From: Rikenellaceae bacterium
Lineage (GTDB): Bacteria; Bacteroidota; Bacteroidia; Bacteroidales; Rikenellaceae
DNA length: 5,820 nucleotides
NCBI GenBank assembly: GCA_021203585.1
Contig: JAJQAW010000296.1
Location: 1,788-7,607, forward strand
Direction of reading: 5' to 3'
A program made the translations under genes and the position numbers. The notes under the pieces were generated by a model. That model made no database searches. It was not told the origin of the DNA and saw only the letters and a program-made list of their open reading frames with translations. Below, piece after piece: positions 1 through 5,671 of this stretch (positions within the stretch are counted from its first letter, which is position 1; each line of letters opens with the position of its first letter).

Positions 1-704
1 TCGTATTTGCCGCCGATAATTTTAATCTCGCCTTTGTCCTCCATCTCCTTGAGGATCGGACTTTGTTCACGAATCAGCCGTACCATCAATTCCACATTGG
101 CCTGACAAACCTCTTCCACAAATTTATCGTTTTTGGAAGTGGTCTCTCCGGAGAATTCCGCTCTGGATACGGCTACCGCCGGTTGAATTTTTTCCAATAG
201 CGTAGTGATATTACCCAACTCTACACCGTCGATGGCCGATTTGATCGCCCCGCAGTGGTCGTGGCCCAGTACCATCACCAGCTTCGATCCGGAAACTTTG
301 CAGGTGTACTCCATGCTTCCCAACATATCGGCATTCACGATATTTCCGGCTACGCGGGCTACGAAAATATCCCCGATGCCGCGGTGAAATACATCCTCCA
401 CCGGTACGCGGGAGTCCAGGCAGGAAAGAATCACCGCTTTGGGATATTGACCCATAGCGGCATCTCGTACACGATCCGAGGTATTGCGAACCGTCAGGCG
501 GTCTTCAGCAAACTCCCGGTTGCCTTCCTTCGAGATCCGGATCACCTCGTCCGGCGTCAATTTCGATTGTTCCTCTGCGGTCAATACGCGGTTGACCAAT
601 ACTTCATCGTTGGGGATTTGAACCATCTCTTCCTGGTTTTGGGTTTGCCTTCCGCCGCACGCCATGCACGCCAGCAAGACAGGTAGTAAAACGATTTTTT
701 TCAT
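1..704 (-). CDS. Beta-class carbonic anhydrase, predicted lipoprotein (3' end beyond window)
   Basis: This gene encodes a zinc enzyme that interconverts CO2 and bicarbonate. I translated it by hand from the ATG at 704-702; 234 codons lie in the window and the C-terminus is cut off. Zinc and active-site motifs of the beta class are intact: SCLDSR (Cys95, Asp97, Arg99) and GHDHCGA (His148, Cys151). The N-terminus is a short lipoprotein-type signal: MKKIVLLPVLLAC, then MACGG, with Cys13 (LLAC) or Cys16 as the lipidated residue. A linker of about 30 residues precedes the catalytic domain, which starts near residue 50. The protein is therefore probably envelope-anchored, whereas many beta enzymes are cytosolic. 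A TATCTTTG promoter box lies about 40 bases upstream, so it is likely transcribed separately from rny. The family call is firm; the location is inferred from the signal. Confidence 0.95.
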   Translation of the reverse strand, partial: MKKIVLLPVLLACMACGGRQTQNQEEMVQIPNDEVLVNRVLTAEEQSKLTPDEVIRISKEGNREFAEDRLTVRNTSDRVRDAAMGQYPKAVILSCLDSRVPVEDVFHRGIGDIFVARVAGNIVNADMLGSMEYTCKVSGSKLVMVLGHDHCGAIKSAIDGVELGNITTLLEKIQPAVAVSRAEFSGETTSKNDKFVEEVCQANVELMVRLIREQSPILKEMEDKGEIKIIGGKY

Positions 705-742
705 GATGAATCCGGTTATGCTCCAGCTTTGGTTTTTCTCGG

Positions 743-750
743 CAAAGATA
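743..750 (-). promoter_or_regulatory. Bacteroidota-type -7 box for the carbonic anhydrase gene
   Basis: The minus strand reads TATCTTTG followed by C, a full match to the phylum's TAnnTTTG -7 element. The -33 position about 19 bases upstream has only TTTT rather than a clear TTG. The expected transcription start near 735 gives a leader of about 30 bases before the ATG at 704. Confidence 0.65.
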
Positions 751-785
751 CATTTTTTGTGCCATTGCCGAAAATCCGCCTAACC

Positions 786-824
786 CCTAAAAATAAAAAA
801 GCGAATACCCGTTACGGTATCCGC
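786..824 (-). terminator. Rho-independent terminator after rny
   Basis: On the minus strand the arms GCGGATACC and GGTATTCGC (816-824 with 801-809) pair with one A-C mismatch around a short loop. The stem is followed directly by a T-rich tail of six T, one A and five T. It lies 26 bases beyond the rny stop codon and upstream of the next promoter, so it separates rny from the carbonic anhydrase gene. Confidence 0.85.
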
Positions 825-849
825 CTGATCCATTTTGCGGTTCGGTTAA

Positions 850-2385
850 CTATTTCGCATAGCTCACCGAACGGGTTTCCCGGATGACGGTAATTTTCAC
901 CTGGCCCGGGTAGGTCATTTCATCCTGGATTTTTTTTGCGATATCATGCGAGAGTTGATCCGCTTTCTGGTCGCTGATTTTCTCGCTGCCAACGATCACG
1001 CGCAACTCGCGGCCCGCCTGGATGGCATAAGTCTTCATGACGCCGGGATAAGCCATCGCCATATCCTCCATTTCTTTGAGTCGTTTGATATAAGACTCCA
1101 CTACCTCCCGGCGAGCACCGGGACGAGCTCCCGAAATGGCGTCGCACACCTGTACGATGGGGGCTATGAGCGAGGTCATCTCCATCTCGTCGTGGTGTGC
1201 GCCGATGGCATTGACCACTTCCGGTTTTTCTTTGTATTTTTCGGCCAACTGCATACCGATAATCGCATGCGGCAATTCCGGTTGATCGTCGGGCACCTTG
1301 CCGATATCGTGAAGCAAACCGGCCCGTCGAGCAATTTTGGGATTCAAACCCAATTCGGATGCCATAGTGCCGCACAAATTTGCCGTTTCACGGGCATGCT
1401 GCAACAGGTTCTGACCGTAAGAAGAACGGTATTTCATCTTTCCGATCAGTCGCACCAATTCCGGATGCAGGTTGTGGATTCCCAGGTCGATCGCGGTCCG
1501 TTTACCGACCTCTACGATCTCTTCTTCGATCTGTTTCTGCACTTTGGCGACCACCTCTTCGATGCGAGCCGGATGGATACGACCGTCTGTCACGAGTTGA
1601 TGCAGGGCCAAACGGACAATCTCCCGGCGTACCGGATCGAATCCGGACAAAATGATGGCTTCCGGGGTATCGTCTACGATAATTTCCACCCCGGTAGCCG
1701 CTTCCAGCGCGCGGATGTTCCGTCCCTCGCGGCCGATGATGCGGCCTTTTACCTCGTCGTTTTCGATATTGAATACCGTCACCGAATTTTCGATCGCCGT
1801 TTCCGTAGCCACCCGTTGAATGGTGGCGACCACTACTTTCTTGGCCTCTTTGGTGGCGGTCATCTTCGCCTCGTCCATCACCTCGTTGATGTATGCCATC
1901 GCATCGCTTTTGGCTTCCTCCTTGAGGGATTCCACGAGCACATTTTTAGCCTCTTCGGCACTCATGCCGCTGATCTCTTCCAGCCGGGCCACCTGTTCCT
2001 TGAATTTACGGTCCATCTCTTCCTTTTTGGCGTTCAGCCCTTCCAGCTGGGTTTCCAGGCGCTCCTTTTCTTTGCTCAGCTCCTTGTCTTTTTTTGAAAC
2101 TTCGTCGCTTCGTTGATTCAGCGTGAGTTCGCGTTCCTTGAGTTTGTTCTCCACTTGGGAGATTTTGGTATTGCGTTCGTTTACCTGTTTTTCGTGTTCG
2201 GCTTTCAGTTGAATAAACCGCTCCTTGGCCTGGAGAATCTTTTCCTTCTTGATCATCTCGGCTTCTACTTCGGCCTCTTTGATAATCGAGCGGCGGCGCT
2301 TTTCCGTACCTTTGAGCACCAGAAAATAGCTGGCCACCGCGACGGCTATCGCGCAAACAGCCGCTATGATGATTACTGTTGTCAT
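850..2385 (-). CDS. rny: RNase Y, membrane-anchored endoribonuclease
   Basis: RNase Y cleaves single-stranded RNA and initiates mRNA decay from the inner face of the membrane. The 511-residue product matches the usual family length (about 520 in Bacillus subtilis). Domains in order: one N-terminal membrane segment (residues 2-24, then a basic KGTEKRRR stop-transfer); a long charged coiled coil (about 30-190); a KH RNA-binding domain with the [11 protein letters not shown] signature (214-224); and an HD phosphohydrolase domain with His330, the His359-Asp360 pair, the GAHHDE motif (395-400) and Asp415. All expected catalytic residues are present. The ATG at 2385 is chosen because the membrane helix starts immediately after it. 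A promoter-like sequence and a terminator flank it, so it appears monocistronic. It starts about 55 bases after the terminator of the 6S RNA candidate. Confidence 0.97.
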   Translation of the reverse strand: MTTVIIIAAVCAIAVAVASYFLVLKGTEKRRRSIIKEAEVEAEMIKKEKILQAKERFIQLKAEHEKQVNERNTKISQVENKLKERELTLNQRSDEVSKKDKELSKEKERLETQLEGLNAKKEEMDRKFKEQVARLEEISGMSAEEAKNVLVESLKEEAKSDAMAYINEVMDEAKMTATKEAKKVVVATIQRVATETAIENSVTVFNIENDEVKGRIIGREGRNIRALEAATGVEIIVDDTPEAIILSGFDPVRREIVRLALHQLVTDGRIHPARIEEVVAKVQKQIEEEIVEVGKRTAIDLGIHNLHPELVRLIGKMKYRSSYGQNLLQHARETANLCGTMASELGLNPKIARRAGLLHDIGKVPDDQPELPHAIIGMQLAEKYKEKPEVVNAIGAHHDEMEMTSLIAPIVQVCDAISGARPGARREVVESYIKRLKEMEDMAMAYPGVMKTYAIQAGRELRVIVGSEKISDQKADQLSHDIAKKIQDEMTYPGQVKITVIRETRSVSYAK

Positions 2386-2395
2386 GTTTGGTTAT

Positions 2396-2427
2396 CTAAA
2401 TTAATATTGTGTATGCGTTACATTCAA
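2396..2427 (-). promoter_or_regulatory. Probable rny promoter
   Basis: On the minus strand a TTG (2427-2425) is followed after 21 bases by TAATTTAG (2403-2396), one base from the TAnnTTTG consensus. It sits just after the 6S terminator and 10 bases before the rny ATG, which implies a very short leader. The spacing is slightly longer than the usual 19-20 bases, so the call is moderate. Confidence 0.4.
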
Positions 2428-2437
2428 GTTAGGGTAT

Positions 2438-2463
2438 AAAAAAACCGCATTGAGTTTCCTTTT
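2438..2463 (-). terminator. Terminator formed by the closing stem of the 6S candidate
   Basis: The 3' arm of the long closing stem (2463-2446 on the minus strand) is followed within one base by seven T residues (2444-2438). This marks the 3' end of the RNA and separates it from the rny promoter. Confidence 0.7.
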
Positions 2464-2640
2464 AGGTTTGACGAATCCTCAGTATCGTCATAAACGGAGA
2501 CTCCGCCCAATCGCAAACGTCCAACGTCCTCCGGAGAGAAACCGCGCTAAAACGCGGGTAAGGCCTGTTTTTGAAAAGACAAGTACATCTCCGATTTTGT
2601 AAATGTTAAGTTTCGCAAAGCTCAAAAGGAAATCAATGCG
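2438..2640 (-). ncRNA. ssrS: Probable 6S RNA (Bacteroidales type)
   Basis: 6S RNA mimics an open promoter, binds sigma-holoenzyme and alters transcription in stationary phase. Here a non-coding segment of about 195 nt folds end to end on the minus strand. Its first 17 bases (2640-2624) pair with 2463-2446, with a single bulged base, and after a small asymmetric loop eight more pairs follow (TTTG with CAAA, CGAA with TTCG). Inside, TCTCCG at 2588-2593 pairs with CGGAGA at 2495-2500. A large open region is then capped by the hairpin CCGCG/CGCGG (2553-2557 with 2542-2546). Seven T residues follow the closing stem, so that stem doubles as the terminator. Length, rod shape, central bubble and paired ends fit 6S RNA. 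A zapA neighbour is also seen in enterobacteria, where ssrS follows zapA. I cannot run a covariance model, and I see no clear promoter at 2640, so the exact 5' end is inferred from the stem. Confidence 0.7.
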
Positions 2641-2724
2641 GGAGCTTGATTTCTTTATGTGTATGTTAAAGAACTCTCTTTATCTGATCCGGTTCCGGCA
2701 AATTTCATACCTGAATCCTTCCCT

Positions 2725-2748
2725 GAGCCTGACAAACAGGCTCTTTTT
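2725..2748 (+). terminator. Orphan intrinsic terminator on the plus strand
   Basis: On the plus strand GAGCCTG and CAGGCTC form a perfect 7-bp stem with the five-base loop ACAAA, followed immediately by five T residues. In the minus direction the hairpin is followed by AGGGAAGG, so it would not terminate there. All genes here run on the minus strand and I see no plus-strand gene or convincing promoter upstream. Its transcript is therefore unknown; it could be an antisense RNA, a relic or chance. Confidence 0.5.
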
Positions 2749-2861
2749 GTATAGCTTTCCTCCTCTTTTTCCTGCCGGGCGAACAGCCTTTGGGTGTTCC
2801 TTGCCGGTGAAGAATATTCTCCGGCCGGACGGTGTGCGTGGGCTGGATGACGGCTCCTGTT

Positions 2862-2887
2862 CCGGTCCGGACTCCTAGTCCGACCGG
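2862..2887. repeat. Strong 11-bp inverted repeat (hairpin)
   Basis: CCGGT plus CGGACT (2862-2866, 2868-2873) pairs with AGTCCG plus ACCGG (2877-2887), leaving one bulged C at 2867 and a three-base loop. No T tract follows on either strand, so it is not a standard terminator. It may be a structural element of a transcript crossing the gap. Confidence 0.6.
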
Positions 2888-3181
2888 TGGATGTTCCGAT
2901 CCGTTAACTTCCCTGGAAATTACCCGCGGCTCATCCTTTTTCTTTCCTGTCCCCACTCTTCTTTTCCGGGTCTGAATTGCCGCTGCCCCATTTTTTTAGC
3001 CGGCTTCCCAGCCTGCCCACTCCAGGCAGCCCCGATTTGAACCGTCCCTCTTACTGAACAGATTCCATCCCTCTTCAGGTTCCCCTTCCGACCGTTCATG
3101 AGCTCATCGATCAGCCTCTTGCCGAGGGCTCCGGGTTTGGGGATCGGTTTTATCCCGCTCGTCCGGCCCCAGGGACTGTGT

Positions 3182-3326
3182 GGTTCGGTTTCCTTCCTGC
3201 GCTTGTTCCGGGTTTTTCCCCTCTGCTCCATGTTCAGAACTGCCTGATACCCTTCTCGCTTCGATCTCTCGGCAGCCTCAGTAATCCCCATGCTTTCCCC
3301 TATCCTTCCCTTGGTTCGGTCTCCTT
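3182..3326. repeat. Pair of 14-base imperfect direct repeats
   Basis: GGTTCGGTTTCCTT at 3182-3195 recurs as GGTTCGGTCTCCTT at 3313-3326, with one mismatch. In a tract of such skewed composition a chance match is quite possible. Confidence 0.35.
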
Positions 3327-3490
3327 GGCCGCATGCAAGCTTTCCCCGCTTGGCTTGCCCCCCTGCGTTCGTTGCACCCGGTCTCTTCGGTTGAAGCGGT
3401 TCGGGTCGATCCGCTCGGACGGAATCCGAATCCCCGTGTGGAAAGGATGAGTTCAGGGTGAAGCTTCCTTTCTTTAGATCGGATACTCTT

Positions 3491-3517
3491 CCGGTCTATC
3501 TAACACGGGTAGACCGG
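3491..3517. repeat. Hairpin shortly after zapA
   Basis: CCGGTCTA (3491-3498) pairs perfectly with TAGACCGG (3510-3517), extended by one wobble and one GC pair around a seven-base loop. It begins 19 bases past the zapA stop codon, where a terminator or 3'-end stabiliser would sit. On the minus strand it is followed by AAGAGTATCC rather than a T tract, so efficient intrinsic termination is not expected and read-through into the gap is plausible. Confidence 0.6.
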
Positions 3518-3536
3518 CTGGAAATCCGGGGAGCGC

Positions 3537-3878
3537 TTATTCGGATTTTTTACGCCGGCCGGGTAACTGAGCTTCCGGAAGCTCATCCAATTCCTCCTCG
3601 AATTTCCGAAGTTCATCGAGAACCGGTTCCATCTCCTCGTTTACCCCCGACTGAATTCCCATCAGGGCAGTCTGTAGCGCAGCCATAGCCAGGTAGTTTT
3701 CCATATCGGCATGATACCGCTTGGAATAGGCATCGACCAATTCATTAATTTCCTTGGCCGCCTTCCGGTAACGAGATTCTTCCGCCGGGTCTATCGTCAG
3801 CGGATATTCGCGTCCTGCAATCTTCAAAGTTATTCTGAATGATCCTGCCACGGCTAACGATTCATTAAAGCTATACAT
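3537..3878 (-). CDS. zapA: Cell division protein ZapA
   Basis: ZapA binds FtsZ and cross-links or aligns protofilaments, promoting Z-ring assembly in the cytoplasm at mid-cell. The 113-residue product (109 in E. coli) has the N-terminal signature ITLKIAGREYPLTID (16-30), the RKAAKEINELVDAY helix (38-51), YLAMAALQ (62-69) and a C-terminal coiled-coil helix (about 75-100) that would drive dimer or tetramer formation, ending in a charged tail. From the ATG at 3878 the gene overlaps the upstream coiled-coil gene by 25 bases. A GTG at 3851 is a real alternative: it lies two bases past that gene's stop, gives about 104 residues and places the conserved strand nearer the N-terminus. Either way the two genes are one transcription unit. 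Confidence 0.93.
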   Translation of the reverse strand: MYSFNESLAVAGSFRITLKIAGREYPLTIDPAEESRYRKAAKEINELVDAYSKRYHADMENYLAMAALQTALMGIQSGVNEEMEPVLDELRKFEEELDELPEAQLPGRRKKSE

Positions 3879-4144
3879 TTGTCAACTTCCCGCAAAAGCC
3901 TGTTGACACGTTCGCGCGCCGCCCTGGATCCTCCGGATACCCCCTGCATGCCTGCAGTCAATTCCAAAACCCGAACCCGATTCTCCAACCGGGCGACTTT
4001 TCCCTCCATTTCCCGCTTCTCCAGCAACGCTTTATCGCGTTCGGCCGTCCGTTTATCCCGCTCGCTTTTCAGCTGCTGGTGGCTGGCCATAATAGCCGCT
4101 ACCCGCGCACGCAACCGGTCTATGATCACTTTTGCCTCATCCAT
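3854..4144 (-). CDS. Small coiled-coil protein, probable ZapA partner
   Basis: The 96-residue product has no known enzymatic domain. Residues 5-62 are almost entirely charged heptad-like sequence typical of a parallel coiled coil. A short Gly/Ser-rich hinge follows (65-73), then a C-terminal amphipathic helix of the pattern ARERVNRLLREVDKCIALMNR (from residue 76). There is no signal peptide or membrane segment, so it should be cytoplasmic. It is the first gene of the zapA unit and overlaps or abuts zapA, which suggests co-translation and physical partnership. By analogy with E. coli ZapB and Caulobacter ZauP, both coiled-coil partners of ZapA (ZauP being co-encoded with it), a Z-ring accessory role is the best guess. 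I infer this from context and shape, not from sequence identity. The ATG at 4144 follows two -7-like boxes. Confidence 0.8.
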   Translation of the reverse strand: MDEAKVIIDRLRARVAAIMASHQQLKSERDKRTAERDKALLEKREMEGKVARLENRVRVLELTAGMQGVSGGSRAARERVNRLLREVDKCIALMNR

Positions 4145-4163
4145 ACGAAAAACGTTGTTCTCT

Positions 4164-4186
4164 GTTACAAAATTACAAGTTGTAAC
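4164..4186. promoter_or_regulatory. Nested inverted repeat over the zapA-unit promoter region
   Basis: GTTACAA (4164-4170) and TTGTAAC (4180-4186) form a perfect 7-base inverted repeat with a 9-base spacer. A second TTACAA (4173-4178) forms a tighter dyad with TTGTAA (4180-4185) around a single G. The repeats overlap the second -7-like box, where an operator could act. No regulator can be named, and AT-rich dyads do arise by chance. Confidence 0.35.
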
Positions 4187-4195
4187 CCAAATATA
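4168..4195 (-). promoter_or_regulatory. Two Bacteroidota -7-like boxes upstream of the zapA unit
   Basis: The minus strand carries TATATTTG (4195-4188) and TAATTTTG (4175-4168), both full matches to TAnnTTTG. Neither has a clear TTG at the expected -33 distance. The first would give a leader of about 35 bases and the second about 15. They fall in the 129-base gap between rimO and the coiled-coil gene, where a promoter is expected. Confidence 0.5.
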
Positions 4196-4273
4196 AAAAT
4201 TTTCAGCTGGATTTTAGCCCGCTTTATCCTCGTTTTTGAGAAAATAGACCGCGAATCTTATCTCTGGCGGCTT

Positions 4274-5569
4274 TTACACCAGCTCTGCATAGAGGTCGTA
4301 GTCGTCGGCCGAAGTAATTCGGACCTTTCGGAACTCACCGGGAGTAATCGGGCATTGGGTTTCGATCAGCACTTCCTGATCCACTTCCGGCGAATCGTAC
4401 TGGGTACGGCCGATGGTATAGCCGTTCTCCGTGCGGTCGACGATCACCCGCTCGATCCGGCCGATCCGACGGGTATTGTTTTCGTTGGAAATCCGGGCTT
4501 GAACCTGCATAATCCGCTCTACACGCTGCTGCTTGATCGCTTCCGGCACATCGTCTCGAAGTTTTTCGGCCGAGTAGGTACCTTCCTCTTCCGAGTAAGC
4601 GAATACCCCCAGGCGGTCGAAGCGCACGGTTTCTACGAACTCCAGCAATTCCGCAAAATCGGTTTCCGTTTCTCCGGGATATCCGGTGAGCAGCGTCGTC
4701 CGAATGGCGATCTCCGGAATCTCGGCCCGCAACTGCTCGATCAGACCATAGGTTTGCTCCCGAGTCAGACCGCGGCGCATGGCTTTGAGCTGGCTGTCGC
4801 TGACATGCTGGAAAGGAATATCGATGTATTTGCAGATTTTGGGCTGGTCCCGCATAACCCGAATCACATCCATCGGGAATTGGGAAGGATAGGTATAGTG
4901 CAGCCGAATCCACTCGATGCCTTGTACGGCGCACAATTTTTCCAGCAGTTCGGCCAGTTTGCGCTCACCGTACAGGTCCAATCCGTAATAGGTGGTATCC
5001 TGGGCAATGACGATCAGTTCCTTAACCCCTTTTTTGGCCAGCATAGCGGTCTCGGCCAAGAGCTCCTCCATCGGAACGGACTTATGCCTGCCCCGGATCA
5101 GCGGAATCGCGCAATAACCGCATCCCTGATTACAGCCCTCCGAGATTTTAAGGAATGCCGTGTGGGAGGGAGTGGTCAGGTGCCGCCCGGTCGTTTGCAG
5201 CGGATCGTACTCCGCTCCAACTTCCCGAACGATTTCCGCCCAGTCGTTGACTCCGAAAATTCGGTCGGCTTCCGGAATCTCTTTTTCCAACTCTTCCCGG
5301 TAGCGTTCTCCCAGACAACCGGCCACATACAATTTATCGATCGTACCGGCGGTTTTGGCCCGGGCAAATGAAAGGATCGTATCGATCGATTCTTCCTTGG
5401 CATCCCCGATAAATCCACAGGTATTGACGATCACCGTCCGGGCCTGCGTATCGTTGGAATCCGCCACCACGCTCAGCCCGCTGGCGGTTAGTTGCGTCAT
5501 CAGATGTTCCGAATCCACTGTATTTTTGGAGCAACCCAGTGTAACTACATTTATTTTCGTTTTCTTCAT
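4274..5569 (-). CDS. rimO: Ribosomal protein uS12 methylthiotransferase RimO
   Basis: RimO is a radical-SAM enzyme with two [4Fe-4S] clusters that adds a methylthio group to the conserved aspartate of ribosomal protein uS12 (Asp89 in E. coli). From the ATG at 5569 the product is 431 residues, normal for the family. The N-terminal methylthiotransferase domain has its three cluster cysteines: Cys13 (TLGCSKN), Cys51 (NTCGFI) and Cys85 (AGCLGERY). The radical-SAM domain has CNQGCGYC (Cys146, Cys150, Cys153). A C-terminal TRAM domain (about 365-431) binds the target. The GCSKNTVDSE and TLLTGYPGET stretches favour RimO over the tRNA enzyme MiaB. The same frame is open back to an ATG at 5656, but that extension runs through a terminator and promoter, so 5569 is the start. 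It has its own promoter, and I see no terminator after it. Confidence 0.97.
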   Translation of the reverse strand: MKKTKINVVTLGCSKNTVDSEHLMTQLTASGLSVVADSNDTQARTVIVNTCGFIGDAKEESIDTILSFARAKTAGTIDKLYVAGCLGERYREELEKEIPEADRIFGVNDWAEIVREVGAEYDPLQTTGRHLTTPSHTAFLKISEGCNQGCGYCAIPLIRGRHKSVPMEELLAETAMLAKKGVKELIVIAQDTTYYGLDLYGERKLAELLEKLCAVQGIEWIRLHYTYPSQFPMDVIRVMRDQPKICKYIDIPFQHVSDSQLKAMRRGLTREQTYGLIEQLRAEIPEIAIRTTLLTGYPGETETDFAELLEFVETVRFDRLGVFAYSEEEGTYSAEKLRDDVPEAIKQQRVERIMQVQARISNENNTRRIGRIERVIVDRTENGYTIGRTQYDSPEVDQEVLIETQCPITPGEFRKVRITSADDYDLYAELV

Positions 5570-5588
5570 TTTGCGGTTTTTCCGGCTA

Positions 5589-5617
5589 CAAAGATAGTCA
5601 TTCCCAAATGCGATCAA
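5589..5617 (-). promoter_or_regulatory. rimO promoter, near consensus for Bacteroidota
   Basis: On the minus strand TTG (5617-5615) is followed after 18 bases by TATCTTTG (5596-5589), a full TAnnTTTG match with nearly ideal spacing. An overlapping TTTG one step upstream would give 21 bases. The predicted start lies near 5583, leaving a leader of about 15 bases before the ATG at 5569. The -33 element begins right after the T tract of the preceding terminator. Confidence 0.8.
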
Positions 5618-5618
5618 C

Positions 5619-5647
5619 AAAAAAAGACTTCCCGCCAGGGGGAAGTC
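5619..5647 (-). terminator. Rho-independent terminator after the OmpH-family gene
   Basis: On the minus strand GACTTCCC (5647-5640) and GGGAAGTC (5633-5626) form a perfect 8-bp stem with a six-base loop, followed at once by seven T residues (5625-5619). It lies 25 bases past the stop codon of the gene at the window edge and immediately before the rimO promoter, so it cleanly separates the two units. Confidence 0.93.
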
Positions 5648-5671
5648 CTTATCCATTTTGTAGGGTACGGT

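Larger units (their letters stand above)
2641..3536. other. 896-base stretch with no recognisable gene between zapA and the 6S candidate
   Basis: I see no protein family, tRNA, tmRNA, RNase P RNA or SRP RNA signature here. Much of the stretch is strongly purine-rich on the minus strand: by hand count 46 of 60 bases in 2941-3000 and 129 of 180 in 3181-3360 are pyrimidines on the plus strand. Because T is rare on the minus strand, one frame stays open from about 3445 to 2920, but its first ATG is at 3291 and the product is a low-complexity Lys/Arg/Gly/Glu-rich chain with no family resemblance. Two strong hairpins (3491-3517, 2862-2887), a plus-strand terminator (2725-2748) and a 14-base imperfect direct repeat (3182-3195 and 3313-3326) lie inside. 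It could be a long non-coding RNA or 3' extension of the zapA transcript, a decayed gene, or unconstrained spacer. Confidence 0.6.

Noticed and set aside
946..2097. Plus-strand open frame of 383 codons
   Set aside because: It is entirely antisense to rny. Its His/Phe/Leu-rich translation is the usual shadow of a Glu/Lys/Asp-rich coiled-coil gene.
2681..2702. TPP-riboswitch-like string CTGATCCGG...CCGGCAA on the plus strand
   Set aside because: The conserved core between the two arms and the rest of the thi-box are missing, and there is no thiamine gene downstream.
2705..2956. Minus-strand 83-codon frame spanning two hairpins
   Set aside because: It has atypical composition, no family resemblance, and ends by running across the orphan terminator hairpin.
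3040..3056. tRNA T-arm-like GGTTCAAATC on the minus strand
   Set aside because: The flanking bases cannot form the T stem, and no acceptor, D or anticodon arms fit.
2920..3291. Minus-strand open frame of 123 codons (frame open back to about 3445) in the gap
   Set aside because: It is open because T is scarce on that strand. The product is low-complexity Lys/Arg/Gly/Glu-rich with no family resemblance, signal, motif or nearby promoter, so I do not call it a gene.
3331..3342. GCATGCAAGCTT and, at 3947-3958, GCATGCCTGCAG, both resembling a cloning-vector polylinker
   Set aside because: Each match is only 12 bases, the flanks do not match vector, and the second lies in a normal coding frame. 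Chance is the better explanation.
2641..3536. RNase P RNA, tmRNA or group II intron in the large gap
   Set aside because: I looked for the conserved RNase P core, the tmRNA ends and an intron domain V hairpin on both strands and found none.
4079..5371. Plus-strand open frame of 430 codons
   Set aside because: It is antisense to rimO, which has intact catalytic motifs, a promoter and a matching length. The plus-strand product resembles no known family.
5570..5656. 29-codon N-terminal extension of rimO starting at 5656
   Set aside because: It would be translated through a strong terminator and the rimO promoter, and RimO homologues begin at the MKKTKINVVTLGC sequence.
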